A DNA stretch of 64,000 nucleotides from Arthrobacter sunyaminii (lineage in GTDB: Bacteria > Actinomycetota > Actinomycetes > Actinomycetales > Micrococcaceae), in contig NZ_CP076456.1 in assembly GCF_018866305.1 (NCBI RefSeq), forward strand, positions 2,480,001-2,544,000, in the 5' to 3' direction. The notes beneath the pieces are model-generated. The model saw only the letters and a program-made list of their open reading frames with translations. It was not told the origin of the DNA and did not search any database. Positions 1 through 8,429 of the stretch are shown one piece after another. The position numbers were made by a program, and so were the translations under genes. Each line of letters starts with the position of its first letter. Within the stretch, counting starts at the first letter, position 1.

Positions 1-873
1 AGTGAAGGCAGCATCTATGGAAGATTCGGATTCTCCCCCGCGACGTACCGCACCCGGTGGGAGATTGAACGCTCACAAGCAGAACTTTTCCCTTTAGAGG
101 ACACCATCGGTTCACTCGAACTCATCGGCGCATCAGAAGCGCGCGCGATATGGCCCGTGCTACATGAGCGTGTACGTCACTCTCGGGTGGGCGAGCTATC
201 AGCTCAGCCAGGCAGATGGAACGGACTCTCTGACACGGCATCCGGAACCGATAGCCCTCTTCGCTATCTCGTGCACCGGGATAGCACCGGAACGGTGGAC
301 GGTATTGCCAACTTCAAGTTGCCTTGGTCCCGCACGGTTGATGATGTTGGCACGCTAGTCGTTGAAGCCCTCGAAGCCACCAATCCCAGTGCTTATAGGG
401 CGCTGTGGCATCTCCTTCTTGACTTCGACCTGACACGCAAAGTCGTTGCGCATTCACGTCCGCGCGATGAACCCCTTCGCCAGATGTTGAGAAACCCTCG
501 TGCAATGCGTATCACTCGACAGTCAGACAACCTTTGGATGCGCATACTGGACGTTCCCGCCGCATTAGCAGCCCGCACTTATTCCACGCCCGATACCATA
601 GCTTTTTCCGTCCAAACCGACGAGATGGTTCCTAATAATGTCGGCACTTGGCGTCTAGAAGCTGACGTTACCGGTGCCTTCTGCGTGCGTACCAACGATG
701 CACCGGATCTCACGCTCGACATTCAAGCCCTCGGTGCCCTCTACTTAGGTGGAATGTCGGCTCAGCTGCTCGCCGCTGCGGGGCGGATTCGCTCCGATCA
801 AACCTCGTCCATTGAGAAACTTTCCCGGATGTTCAGAACTGACCCAGAACCTCACAACTCATTCGGGTTTTGA
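1..873 (+). CDS. Eis-like GNAT N-acetyltransferase, 5' end outside window
   Basis: The frame is open from the first base and reads through to a TGA at 871-873, so the N-terminus lies outside the window. The first codons read SEGSIYGRFGFSPAT, the conserved segment of Eis-type multi-acetylating aminoglycoside/lysine acetyltransferases, and the C-terminal part (LTLDIQALGALYLGGMSA) is the SCP2-like domain of that family. These enzymes use acetyl-CoA to acetylate amines and act in the cytoplasm. The GTG at 157 is only an internal codon, not the start. Family assignment is firm; the substrate is unknown. Confidence 0.8.
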   Translation, partial: SEGSIYGRFGFSPATYRTRWEIERSQAELFPLEDTIGSLELIGASEARAIWPVLHERVRHSRVGELSAQPGRWNGLSDTASGTDSPLRYLVHRDSTGTVDGIANFKLPWSRTVDDVGTLVVEALEATNPSAYRALWHLLLDFDLTRKVVAHSRPRDEPLRQMLRNPRAMRITRQSDNLWMRILDVPAALAARTYSTPDTIAFSVQTDEMVPNNVGTWRLEADVTGAFCVRTNDAPDLTLDIQALGALYLGGMSAQLLAAAGRIRSDQTSSIEKLSRMFRTDPEPHNSFGF

Positions 874-904
874 GCTGATCTAGTTCAACCGGCCTTCTGA
901 TGTC

Positions 905-1174
905 TCAGCTAAGCTCCGGTACAGCGTGGCGCGTCAGACGTTGAACGTCTGCGCAATCTGCTTGTTCGTGTGAGTGCTGGCCTCGATCATGTCGTGCCTG
1001 GATGATCCGTGTGCGGCTCATCCCCGGCTTCCTCCCGCTGGACCTGCCACGGCTGCGAGCAGTGTCCAATCCTTCCTTGGTGCGCTCAACGATCAATAAG
1101 CGGGACGGGGCCCTGCGGTGTAGGTCGCCGCGCTGTCCGCGGAAAGGCTCAGCAGCACAGCATGAACCAGACAC
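905..1174 (-). pseudogene. serine resolvase/invertase, decayed C-terminal fragment
   Basis: Reading leftwards, LLIVERTKEGLDTARSRGR matches the long helix that links the catalytic and DNA-binding domains of Tn3-type resolvases. After a frameshift, IEASTHTNKQIAQTFNV, a TGA (934-936), then RATLYRSLAE gives the C-terminal helix-turn-helix. The catalytic N-terminal domain is absent, so this is a remnant with at least one frameshift and one in-frame stop. It resembles the tail of the intact resolvase at 27.3 kb, so both edges of the accessory region carry the same kind of recombinase. Confidence 0.75.
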
Positions 1175-1202
1175 TACCGAGCCCCGGTCGAAACTGACAA
1201 TT

Positions 1203-1236
1203 GTCGGTCAGAGCCGTGTCAGTCGGTCAGAGCCGT
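1203..1236. repeat. 15-bp direct repeat, 19-bp period
   Basis: GTCGGTCAGAGCCGT occurs at 1203-1217 and again at 1222-1236. It lies next to the resolvase remnant and could be part of an old recombination or transposon-end site, but no partner end was found. Confidence 0.5.
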
Positions 1237-1287
1237 CACAACAGCCCGTTCCTCAGTCGAGCGGAATGATCAATCGAACCTGGGTGA

Positions 1288-1812
1288 TCAGCTCGAGTGA
1301 TTCAGCTTGTTGAGATTATGCCAGTACCCGACCAGAGGAATGACGGTGTAGACGACGGGCAATATAAACACCGCCAACAGAACCAGTTCTGCCCATTCAT
1401 TCCACGATGCCGCACGGATTCCCAGACCGAAGAGCAGGAAGGCAATCAGGGTGATCGCACTGTAGCGAAGGTAGCGATCTCGATTTCGGGTAAGTTCGTC
1501 TCGCCGTGACTCGAAGCCCGTGTGAACCGGCGCCGTTCCCGGCACTGCCTTGAAAATGTGCGCGTCTCCCAGCGAGAGGACGGGTGCCCAGCCAGCCGCT
1601 TGGAAGATGTCGAAGTAGTCCGGCGACGGACTGCTTTCATAGGCTAGGTCGAAGACAGCCTCTTCGGGAGCTCCGTCGACGAAGCTCCATCCGTGACCCA
1701 GCTTCGCTACACCGTTCAGGTGTTTTCCCTGCAGTGCCATTTCCGCGAACATAGCCAGGTCCTTTTCGGGACTGAAGGCCAGGCCACTGCCCATCCTGCT
1801 GGTGGTGGTCAA
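1288..1812 (-). CDS. DUF2812-type membrane protein
   Basis: A 174-residue protein with a soluble N-terminal half (residues 1-105, containing LGHGWSFVDG and the FQAAGW segment usual in DUF2812) and two hydrophobic helices at about 117-135 and 140-162. DUF2812 proteins are usually encoded next to a PadR regulator, as here. The TTG start at 1812 overlaps the stop of the PadR gene (TTGA), so the two are probably translationally coupled; the next in-frame ATG, at 1794, is a weaker alternative. Function is unknown; a membrane protein under direct control of its PadR partner is a reasonable inference. Confidence 0.75.
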   Translation of the reverse strand: MTTTSRMGSGLAFSPEKDLAMFAEMALQGKHLNGVAKLGHGWSFVDGAPEEAVFDLAYESSPSPDYFDIFQAAGWAPVLSLGDAHIFKAVPGTAPVHTGFESRRDELTRNRDRYLRYSAITLIAFLLFGLGIRAASWNEWAELVLLAVFILPVVYTVIPLVGYWHNLNKLNHSS

Positions 1813-2132
1813 GCTTCCTCCATGATGTGGTCGGCCATGGCCAGCAACTGGCGACGGCGTTGGATGTTGCGGACCAGGACCTCGTGGCCCTTCGCATTAA
1901 GGTGATAGACGCGCCGAGAATCATCGCCATCGAGTTCCTCGATGAGGCCAGCCCCGACGAGCTTTTTGAGCGTCGTGTAAAGCGAGGCGGGCCCGAGCGT
2001 GATGGCCCCCCTACTCTCCTGCTCAAGGAACTGCATCACGGCATAGCCATGACGCGGCTTGACCAGGGCGAGCAGGACGTGCAGCGCAGCGTCAGCGAGA
2101 TCTCCGCTCTCAAAACCCGAGCTACGAGCCAT
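1809..2132 (-). CDS. PadR family transcriptional regulator
   Basis: 107 residues from the ATG at 2132 (MARSSGFESG); an upstream in-frame codon at 2156 would add eight unlikely residues. The winged helix is clear: ALHVLLALVKPRHGYAVMQF, then GPASLYTTLKKLVGAGLIEE and the wing RRVYHLNAKGHEVL. It lacks the long C-terminal dimerisation domain, so it belongs to the short PadR-s2 group. It is the first gene of a two-gene operon with the DUF2812 gene. A dyad at 2151-2180 just upstream is the likely autoregulatory operator. Confidence 0.88.
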   Translation of the reverse strand: MARSSGFESGDLADAALHVLLALVKPRHGYAVMQFLEQESRGAITLGPASLYTTLKKLVGAGLIEELDGDDSRRVYHLNAKGHEVLVRNIQRRRQLLAMADHIMEEA

Positions 2133-2150
2133 GCCCGCACAATGGCAGAG

Positions 2151-2180
2151 TATCAATCAACGATGTATCCATGATTGATA
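2151..2180. promoter_or_regulatory. dyad operator candidate for the PadR gene
   Basis: TATCAATCA (2151-2159) and TGATTGATA (2172-2180) form a perfect 9-bp inverted repeat with a 12-bp spacer, lying 19 bp before the PadR ATG on the minus strand. PadR proteins usually bind such dyads over their own promoter; this assignment is inference. Confidence 0.55.
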
Positions 2181-2424
2181 TATAAGCACAGAAGTTCGGC
2201 GGAGGCCAAAACGAAGACCACATCGTTTCCGTCCGCACATCATCGTGCGCCCGTAACGGTCGTCTTCCTGGCGATGTGAATGGGCCGACCGGCTTGAGGC
2301 GCGCGGTCACGTCACATACGACTGCGGTATTCCACTCAATGGCCGCAGGGCAGAACAGACAGCGGCGGTTGACTCCCATAGATTCGCTGCACGCAGCCGG
2401 GTCCCGCTACCGTCCTGACTGTTC

Positions 2425-2616
2425 AGCGACTTGGCCCAGATCCCTGGCATCCACGTCCGGCCGTCGCATCACAGACGAGGTATAGGACGAGTCATCACTG
2501 AACGACTAATCACCGATGACGAGCCGAAGCTGAAAGCGTTCTAGGAATCGCTCGGCTAAACCCAGACCGAGGAGTTCCAAGGAGGACCGGCCCGAGCCTT
2601 CATCAGGTTCGACTGA
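2425..2616 (+). pseudogene. GNAT acetyltransferase fragment with two in-frame stops
   Basis: One frame reads DLAQIPGIHVRPSHHRRGIG, then RVITERLITDDEPKLKAF, TAG (2542-2544), ESLG, TAA (2557-2559), TQTEEFQGGPARAFIRFD and a TGA at 2614-2616. This is the acetyl-CoA loop (RRGIG) followed by the usual GNAT ending (AFYESLGY). Both stops fall exactly where the family has tyrosine. The stretch between the two motifs is too short, so there is an internal deletion too. The N-terminal half is missing. The 240 bases before it (2181-2424) show nothing I recognise. Confidence 0.65.
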
Positions 2617-2721
2617 ATACATACATCCGCTAAAGATTCACCTTGTGCCGTTACCAGCCGAGGCACGAAGTGGGGTTGCGGTGTCTGATGCGATGACCGA
2701 CGCGGACCGGGCCTATAGCAC

Positions 2722-3072
2722 TCAGACGTGCTCGGCTACGTCGAACTCGTTGCCCTGAGGGTCAGCGAGCGTGACCCACCGAAAGCTTTCGTCGCCCCGG
2801 CGCTCAATGAGGGTGGCCCCGGCAGTGAGCAAGCGATCGACCTCGGCGTCGAGGTCGGGAGCAGCCAGATCGAGATGGATGCTGTTTTTTGCGACGGACT
2901 GGTCGTCAACCTTCTGGAAAGCCAGCATCACTGGCAGCCCACCGCCCTCGAGGACCACGAACCAACCCCCGTTGGTTTGGGTGATCTCCGCATTGGTCTG
3001 CTCGGCCCACCAGCGAGCGAGCGGTTCGGCGTCTGTGGTGTTGATGGTGACCATGTCTAATTTGAGTGTCAT
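2722..3072 (-). CDS. VOC family protein (glyoxalase-like)
   Basis: 116 residues with the beta-alpha-beta-beta-beta layout of the vicinal oxygen chelate superfamily: KLDMVTINTTDAEPLARWW at the N-terminus, SIHLDLAAPDLDAEVDRLL in the middle and a C-terminal WVTLADPQGNEFDVAE, the typical GNEFCV-like ending. Short stand-alone VOC proteins act as dioxygenases, lyases or drug-binding resistance proteins; the substrate cannot be read from sequence. Complete, with ATG start and no operon partner. It is transcribed away from the following kinase gene. Confidence 0.85.
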   Translation of the reverse strand: MTLKLDMVTINTTDAEPLARWWAEQTNAEITQTNGGWFVVLEGGGLPVMLAFQKVDDQSVAKNSIHLDLAAPDLDAEVDRLLTAGATLIERRGDESFRWVTLADPQGNEFDVAEHV

Positions 3073-3294
3073 GATGTCACCCTATTGGCGCCAAGGTTCA
3101 AAGGGAATGAGACCGTGTGAGAGCAAGAGCACGTCCATGCGTTCCGATAGAGGAAGCCATCTCACCGAGCAGCCTTTGAGACGTCTATCCCCCGCCGTGA
3201 GGCGGAGCCGTAACGCGACAGTATGCATGGGGATTGAATAGCAGGCACGAGGGCGCAAGACTCGGCAGCACACTTGACATGCCTAAACGTTGCG

Positions 3295-3309
3295 CCCGTA
3301 GGCCGATCC
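3295..3309 (+). repeat. dispersed accessory-region repeat, copy 1
   Basis: CCCGTAGGCCGATCC, followed by CTAGATCGGACGG. The 15-mer is identical to the copy at 25221-25235 (opposite strand). It lies in the 289-bp intergenic stretch 3073-3361 between the VOC and kinase genes, which otherwise shows no feature. Confidence 0.55.
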
Positions 3310-3361
3310 TAGATCGGACGGTCCTTGCATTTGCGAGGCATCGGATAGAACAGTTAGGCGA

Positions 3362-3886
3362 ATGCGCTCCCACGTCCGTTTCATCAGCGGCCGTTCCGGC
3401 GTCGGCAAGTCCACCGCTGCATTGGCCCTGCACGAACAACTCATTGGACACGACATCCAGCACGCCGTCATCGAGGGCGATTACCTCGACCTAGCCCATC
3501 CCGCACCACACGTGGCATTTCCCGCTGACAGCCTCGCCGAGCAGAACCTGGCCGCGATGTGGACCGCCTACCGATCACTGGGTTACCACCGACTCATCTA
3601 CACCAATACGGCGGCCGTCCTCACACTGTCCAGCTTGGTGGCAGCTCTGGGTGATGATGATCCACTCGTCACGGCGGTTCTGCTGCGCAGCAGCGACGAA
3701 TACGCTTGTCCACGGTTGGAGCGCCGAAATCACGGAGCAATCGACCCCGCTCTGCTCGGTCATAGTACCTTTATGGCGAACCTGCTCGATTAGGAAGCTC
3801 CGGCCTCCGTGCACCGGATCGGTACCGGCCAGCTCCAACCGTCAGAGGTGGCGGCCCAGCTGATTGCTCTCACTAATTGGGCGTAA
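3362..3886 (+). pseudogene. P-loop NTP-binding kinase-like gene, interrupted by an in-frame TAG
   Basis: Starts MRSHVRFISGRSGVGKST, with a Walker A motif (GRSGVGKS) at residues 10-17; VIEGDYLDL and LERRNH resemble adenylylsulfate-kinase or shikimate-kinase-like ATPases that sit beside GNAT genes. Translation stops at TAG 3791-3793 (residue 144). The same frame then continues EAPASVHRIGTGQLQPSEVA and AQLIALTNWA to a TAA at 3884-3886, exactly how members of this family end. A single nonsense mutation therefore removes the last 30 residues. The 143-residue product may still fold, or the stop may be read through; degeneration is most likely. Confidence 0.65.
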
Positions 3887-3961
3887 CTCCGTCTCTCGCC
3901 ACGACGCCCTGGGGATCCGTGTGCGGACAGGTTGTCGGATTGGTACTGGCACACTACGAGG

Positions 3962-4507
3962 ATGATCAGAACCTTGAACTTGCCAGTCACCCTGAGTGCT
4001 AAGGGCCGGGATTTCACTCTGCGGAGAGCTTCCGAAGATGATCTCGAAGCACTCATGCTTCTACTCGCCGATGATCCGATTAGCGCGGGTAGAGGTGACA
4101 AGGCTTTGAACTCTGATGCTCCCGCATACCTTTCTGCTCTGACGGCGATCATCGAAGATCTATCCAACGAGATCATCGTTGTCGTCGACGATGAGGACGA
4201 GCTTCTGGCGACCATGCAGCTGACCCGTATTCCTGGAATGGCAAGACGCGGTGCAACTCGGCTTCTTGTCGAGGCAGTTCGAGTGCGAAGTGACAGCAGA
4301 TCAACCGGGGTGGGATCCGCGATGATGTACTGGGTTACCGGCACAGCAGCACCCATGATCGAGGCTGATCTCGTGCAGCTCACCTCTGATGAGGCACGGC
4401 ACGACGCGCACCGCTTTTATGAACGCCTGGGATTTGTTGGGTCGCATCGCGGATTCAAGTACAAAGTGGGGGGAGGTCGCGTCCACACTAACGGGGCGCA
4501 TCTATAA
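3962..4507 (+). CDS. GNAT family N-acetyltransferase
   Basis: 181 residues from the ATG at 3962 (MIRTLN); an earlier TTG at 3932 lies in frame but without a better ribosome site. FTLRRASEDDLEALMLLLAD is the usual GNAT N-terminus, MQLTRIPGMARRGATRLLVE the beta-4 region, DSRSTGVGSAMMYWV the acetyl-CoA loop (R-x-x-G-x-G variant), and AHRFYERLGFVGSHRGFKYK the C-terminal signature. Probably a small-molecule or peptide acetyltransferase. It converges on the broken HAD gene, whose truncated end overlaps this 3' end. Confidence 0.85.
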   Translation: MIRTLNLPVTLSAKGRDFTLRRASEDDLEALMLLLADDPISAGRGDKALNSDAPAYLSALTAIIEDLSNEIIVVVDDEDELLATMQLTRIPGMARRGATRLLVEAVRVRSDSRSTGVGSAMMYWVTGTAAPMIEADLVQLTSDEARHDAHRFYERLGFVGSHRGFKYKVGGGRVHTNGAHL

Positions 4508-4921
4508 ACTCGCCCGCCCCTTGATCCAGTAAAAGCGGGCGGATGTCGCTGAGGACTTGAACACGACACCCTTGCTCCTTCAAATTTCGGAGCGTTCCAA
4601 GTGCATCGGGATACATTGGCCGGTTTCCGGCCACTCGTCAGCGTGCCGTAAGACCTCTGCAAGTTCCTGATCCAGCCCTGCCCGTTGGAAATACAGTGAC
4701 TCTGCTTCGTAGTACCTACTGGCGCTTGTATCGGAACCAACTTGCGCGGCGACTACCTCAGGATCCTTCTCCCAACGTCGCACAGATTCACACACACCAT
4801 CTATCCCGTGAACATTTATACGACCGAGCTTTTCAAAGGATAAGGTCAAACGCTCTTCATGACTGGGGTCGTGCACCAATGTGCCGCTCCAATCGAAAAT
4901 CACAACGTCAAAGTTTGGCAT
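4488..4921 (-). pseudogene. HAD family phosphatase, frameshifted and truncated
   Basis: Begins MPNFDVVIFDWSGTLVHD, the HAD nucleophile motif I (D-x-S-G-T). The first frame stops after about 113 residues (4580), but a one-base shift near 4610 restores PMYPDALGTLRNLKEQGCRV then QVLSDIRPLLLDQGAGEF, which is HAD motif II (the SD). That frame runs only to a TAG inside the convergent GNAT gene, so motifs III and IV are gone. A CGCCCGC/GCGGGCG hairpin (4511-4541) lies at the junction. Degenerate gene. Confidence 0.7.
4511..4541. terminator. hairpin between convergent genes
   Basis: CGCCCGC (4511-4517) pairs with GCGGGCG (4535-4541) around a 17-base loop, immediately after the GNAT stop codon. It could end transcription of that gene; no long T-run follows, so this is tentative. 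Confidence 0.4.
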
Positions 4922-5352
4922 ATTTGAAGCCTACTTGCTGGGGGATTTTTCCCATTCCTTAAATCCAGAAGGAGTCAGGGCAGTGTCGGATAGCCGGGTC
5001 CCCACTGTGGAACCTCCTGCGGACAGGGTTCGCCGGCTGAGAAGCCGGGTCTGTGCATGGGCGGCGGCAGCACATGTTCCGTCGTAATTTTCCGTATTTT
5101 AAGTTCAGTTGGTTCACGAGCGTTTGAAAACCCAAGCCAAGCCCACGATCTCAGGGTCTACGACACTCCGCATAACGTGGCCAGAGGAAAACACGCCCAT
5201 CGGATCGAGTTATTGTTAGCTAATGTCGCTGGGCCACAAGTCTCGGATAAGGTGTTCGGCGTAGTCATGGGATATATATTGAGCAAGCGCCACGACGGCG
5301 GGCGTCGCTCGGCGCGCCGAGCAAGAATCGAATTCTCGAGGGGTCTTCTGAA
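4922..5352. other. intergenic stretch without recognisable gene
   Basis: 431 bases between the HAD remnant and the lipoprotein gene. GGATAGCCGGGTCCCCAC at 4988-5005 resembles the dispersed accessory-region repeat. The part near 5100-5280 is AT-richer and probably carries the promoter of the lipoprotein gene; no specific boxes can be supported. Confidence 0.45.
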
Positions 5353-6159
5353 ATGGTCAAACGCTTTCTTACCGGCACGCTCACGGTGGCACTGCTGGTA
5401 CTGACATCAGCCTGCGGGAATTCGACTGACCCGGCCAATATGCTTAACATGCCTTCGTCGTCAAAAGAATTCGAAGGCAACGGCTACGAAGAGGTAGTCG
5501 ATGATCTAACAAAGGCCGGCTTCACCAACGTCGAGCCGAAAGCACTGGACGACTTGATCACTGGTTGGATAACCAAAGAGGGTTCGGTGGAAACGATTTC
5601 CGTTAACGGGGACTCTATTTTCACTACAGACGACAATTTCCCCAAGGATGCGGAAATAGTCATTTCGTATCACTCGTTCAAGGCAGATCCTGACAAGCCT
5701 TCAGAGTCCGCGACTGCGACTGCCTCCGAGACGAGTTCCGTTTCTGTCGAACCGCCCTCCAGCCAAGACGCAGAAATGGAATCTCTGACAGTAGCAAATA
5801 ACAGCGATCTTGCAGCACTTCTATCTACTGGTGATCCCTTCGACCTGGGCAAAGAGTTTGTCGAAAAATATGAGGGCAGAACCATTGAGTTCGATGGAAA
5901 CATAGCCAAAATGGGGAATCATGGCACGTACAAGACAAGATATGATATCTTGATTTATGCCGGTGATTTCAACGATTCTCGTGGTCCCTCTTTTCAGTTC
6001 AACGACGTCAACATAGTCTCTGACCTAAATCTCACCGGCTCAAGGATCCCTGACACTATCCGTGAAGGCGACAACCTCCATATCATTGCAAAAGTCGCCG
6101 ACTACAACACTGGCGGAGACCTGCTACTCCTTGACCCGATTTCCACGGAAATACGCTGA
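5353..6159 (+). CDS. lipoprotein with PASTA-like and DUF4839-like domains
   Basis: 268 residues. The N-terminus is a lipoprotein signal peptide with lipobox LTSAC, so Cys21 is the predicted lipidated residue and the protein should sit on the outer face of the membrane. Residues about 38-110 (YEEVVDDLTKAGFTNVEPKA) look PASTA-like, then a Ser/Thr/Pro-rich linker (about 115-140), then a C-terminal domain (DPFDLGKEFVEKYEGRTIEF, VNIVSDLNLTG) like DUF4839. The ATG has GAGGGG eight bases upstream. No operon partner. Extracellular binding or sensing is inferred; no enzyme motif is visible. Confidence 0.75.
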   Translation: MVKRFLTGTLTVALLVLTSACGNSTDPANMLNMPSSSKEFEGNGYEEVVDDLTKAGFTNVEPKALDDLITGWITKEGSVETISVNGDSIFTTDDNFPKDAEIVISYHSFKADPDKPSESATATASETSSVSVEPPSSQDAEMESLTVANNSDLAALLSTGDPFDLGKEFVEKYEGRTIEFDGNIAKMGNHGTYKTRYDILIYAGDFNDSRGPSFQFNDVNIVSDLNLTGSRIPDTIREGDNLHIIAKVADYNTGGDLLLLDPISTEIR

Positions 6160-6302
6160 CCGTCTTTTTAGCGAGTATCGAGAACACTACAAGACGCCGG
6201 CTGCGAGCTGAGGCCCGCTTCCGCCAGAATTTGGACCTAGTGTTTTGTTGCCTGGGCATAACCGCCCCGAAATCGTCGTTCTGTGTGGACTTCTGTGACT
6301 GT

Positions 6303-6317
6303 CCCGTAAGCCGGTCC
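6303..6317 (+). repeat. dispersed accessory-region repeat, copy 2
   Basis: CCCGTAAGCCGGTCC, followed by CTCACTGGACG. It shares 16 bases with the copy at 27179. It lies in the 290-bp gap 6160-6449. The same gap holds two near-identical CACCTTTCCA segments, at 6365-6374 and 6424-6433. Confidence 0.55.
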
Positions 6318-6449
6318 CTCACTGGACGTGCTCGCCCGCAAACACCTAAGTATAGGTGGGTTCCACCTTTCCATATGATTGGTGCACGGATTGATCAAAG
6401 GCATTCCAGTTGTGCTCCTGTTTCACCTTTCCACGTTAGGTTGGCACGT

Positions 6450-7418
6450 GTGATTATTCACCGTTTAGATCTTGCCGATAACCAAGCACTGGCAGACGCG
6501 TATGAGGTTGAGCGTGCAGCGAACCTCAAGTCGCGGCCTGATTGGGTAGGTCGGGGTTTAGATGCCCGCATCCTCGGGTGGCGTGCTGAGGACGGTTGGG
6601 GCAAGCGCCTCCTTGGGGCATGGGACGGCTCGACGTTGCAGGGGTTTGTTGCGGGCATGACCTCCGAAGACGAACCGGAGACGACGTGGATTTTCATCTG
6701 GGTGCACCCGGAGTACCAGGACAACGGCATCGGTAGTGCCCTGATAGTTGCCGCTGAAGCTGACTCCCCGTCAACAACCACACGGTTCGTCACCAGTGCT
6801 TACCGGCCGACAGTGGAGAATATCGCTGCCCTTGCGAAGCGGTTCCTCAACCCGCTCGGCTACACGGTCGCGACGACCGAGACGGTCGTCGAGTTGGACC
6901 TTCAAGCCGCGGATCTGCCTCCGATTCCAGCAGTAGAGGGCTACACCATCTCCACACACCTCAATGGGGTGCCCGTCCGATACCGCGAGCAGGTAGGTCA
7001 GATCAAAGGTCTGGTGGACGCGGAAGCTCCCAGTGGTCAACTCGGATGGAGCGAGACTGCCGTGTCGCCAGCAGAATACGCGAGTGAGATCGACAGGTGG
7101 GTCGCACAGGGATCAGCGGCAGTGGAGTCAATTGCGGTGACCGAGAACGACGACGTGGCGGCCTGGACTTGCCTCGTAAACGCTGCGACCGATGAGCGGC
7201 CGGCGGACATCGAGGGGACCCTCGTCCTTCGGGAACATCGCGGCCACGGATTGGGAGCTGCGGTGAAACTGGCATCGCTGTACGAGGCGAAGAAGCTCGG
7301 AGCAGTAAGCCGCGTGAGGACAAGCAGCGACGACCAGAACACATGGATGCGATCTATCAATACCGATCTTGGGTTCAAGCCCGTGGAATCAGAAGCCATC
7401 TTTCATAAGACCCGATAA
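6450..7418 (+). CDS. tandem GNAT-domain acetyltransferase
   Basis: About 322 residues from the GTG at 6450 (VIIHRLDLADNQALADAYEV); the reading frame is open further upstream but codes nothing family-like. Two GNAT folds: the first has WIFIWVHPEYQDNGIGSALI (acetyl-CoA loop) near residues 80-100, the second IEGTLVLREHRGHGLGAAVK near 255-280 and ends NTDLGFKPVESEAIFHK. The layout matches mycothiol-synthase-like tandem GNAT proteins of actinobacteria, but it is not MshD itself as far as I can tell. The exact start is uncertain (TTG at 6441 possible). Confidence 0.8.
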   Translation: MIIHRLDLADNQALADAYEVERAANLKSRPDWVGRGLDARILGWRAEDGWGKRLLGAWDGSTLQGFVAGMTSEDEPETTWIFIWVHPEYQDNGIGSALIVAAEADSPSTTTRFVTSAYRPTVENIAALAKRFLNPLGYTVATTETVVELDLQAADLPPIPAVEGYTISTHLNGVPVRYREQVGQIKGLVDAEAPSGQLGWSETAVSPAEYASEIDRWVAQGSAAVESIAVTENDDVAAWTCLVNAATDERPADIEGTLVLREHRGHGLGAAVKLASLYEAKKLGAVSRVRTSSDDQNTWMRSINTDLGFKPVESEAIFHKTR

Positions 7419-7499
7419 CCCGACCCGGTCAGCTGGTGTCCCGCAGAATGATGGGCTTTCGCTACGCCAAGGTGCTGCGTCTCGGAGTACGGTCGGTAG

Positions 7500-7790
7500 A
7501 TGCGAGCAGAACTCATTGATCCACGGGATCAGACCACGCAGGTCGATGATCCGACCTACAGGGTGTACTTCTGGGCGAACGACGGCGGGAACAAGGAAGA
7601 GTGGGAACTGTCAGGAGCAGACCTTCACGAGGTGCTCACTTGGATACCCACCCGCGCCAGAGGCCGATCGCACAGCCTCTGGGCAAGCACACGATCTCCG
7701 GGCGAAGTTTGCCTTATCCGCTTGCAAGGAATCGATTTAGACACGGACGCCGATTCTTGGCCCTCCTGGGCTCACCAAACATATAGCTAG
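7500..7790 (+). CDS. hypothetical actinobacterial protein
   Basis: 96 residues, MRAELIDPRDQTTQVDDPTY. I recognise this as a type of short protein of unknown function frequent in actinobacterial genomes, with a conserved YRVYFW segment and a central WELSGADLHEVLTW. Acidic, no signal peptide or membrane helix. It follows the tandem GNAT gene by about 80 bases on the same strand, so they may be co-transcribed. Function unknown. Confidence 0.65.
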   Translation: MRAELIDPRDQTTQVDDPTYRVYFWANDGGNKEEWELSGADLHEVLTWIPTRARGRSHSLWASTRSPGEVCLIRLQGIDLDTDADSWPSWAHQTYS

Positions 7791-7809
7791 GCGCACGCTG
7801 ACCCATCCT

Positions 7810-8376
7810 TTAGCGGGACCGAGGTTCGAGCCTGTTGAGGTATTGGTCGATGAGTCGCTGAGCCCGCTCGGATGTCATTCGGTCGGTCTCGGTTACCCTG
7901 GCAATGGCTAGGCCATCGAGCAGTGCCATGAGCATGGCGGTGTCATCCCGGGTGAGGTCTGGGTTCCATTGCCGGAGCAGAGTTGTCAGGCCTTCTTCCA
8001 TAAGGCGCCAGGATTCCTGATGGGCGCTGGCAACTGCGCTGCTGGTTGTCGCCTTCGAGGCGTAGGACAACCAAATGACCGAAGCGGTCCGGGATTCGTC
8101 GTCCACTCCCCCGAGAATCCTGCACACTGCGTCCAGATTCTGCCGCGCTGATGCCTCCGGGTGCACTGCGGAGCCCACCCGCTCGATGAAGTTCCTGGAG
8201 ACCTCGTTCATGGCCGCCATGATCAAATCGTCTTTCGTCTTATGGTGATGCTGTACGGCACCTATCGAGAGGCCGGCGGCTGCAGCGACGTTGCGGATCG
8301 TCACCTCTTCAAGGCCCCGCTCAACCAGAATGTCCTGCACAGCCGTAAGAATGCGCTGCGCGCCCGCCGAAGTCAT
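7810..8376 (-). CDS. TetR family transcriptional regulator
   Basis: 188 residues. The N-terminal TetR helix-turn-helix is clear: RILTAVQDILVERGLEEVTI, RNVAAAAGLSIGAVQHHHKT, KDDLIMAAMNEV. The ligand domain is of the TetR_C_6/BetI-like type (SVIWLSYASKATTSSAVASA). Divergent from the DUF998 membrane-protein gene across a 53-bp promoter with a dyad, so this gene most likely represses both itself and that membrane protein. Ligand unknown. Confidence 0.88.
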   Translation of the reverse strand: MTSAGAQRILTAVQDILVERGLEEVTIRNVAAAAGLSIGAVQHHHKTKDDLIMAAMNEVSRNFIERVGSAVHPEASARQNLDAVCRILGGVDDESRTASVIWLSYASKATTSSAVASAHQESWRLMEEGLTTLLRQWNPDLTRDDTAMLMALLDGLAIARVTETDRMTSERAQRLIDQYLNRLEPRSR

Positions 8377-8401
8377 GGTTTGAGATTACTCCGAACCAAA
8401 C

Positions 8402-8420
8402 CATACGTTCGTATTGTATG
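8402..8420. promoter_or_regulatory. TetR operator candidate in divergent promoter
   Basis: CATACGTTCGTATTGTATG has arms CATAC (8402-8406) and GTATG (8416-8420), with nested imperfect repeats (TACG, CGTA). It lies between the TetR gene and the DUF998 gene and overlaps the probable -10 region of the latter. Assignment to the adjacent TetR protein is inference from position. Confidence 0.5.
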
Positions 8421-8429
8421 CTCGGGGGC

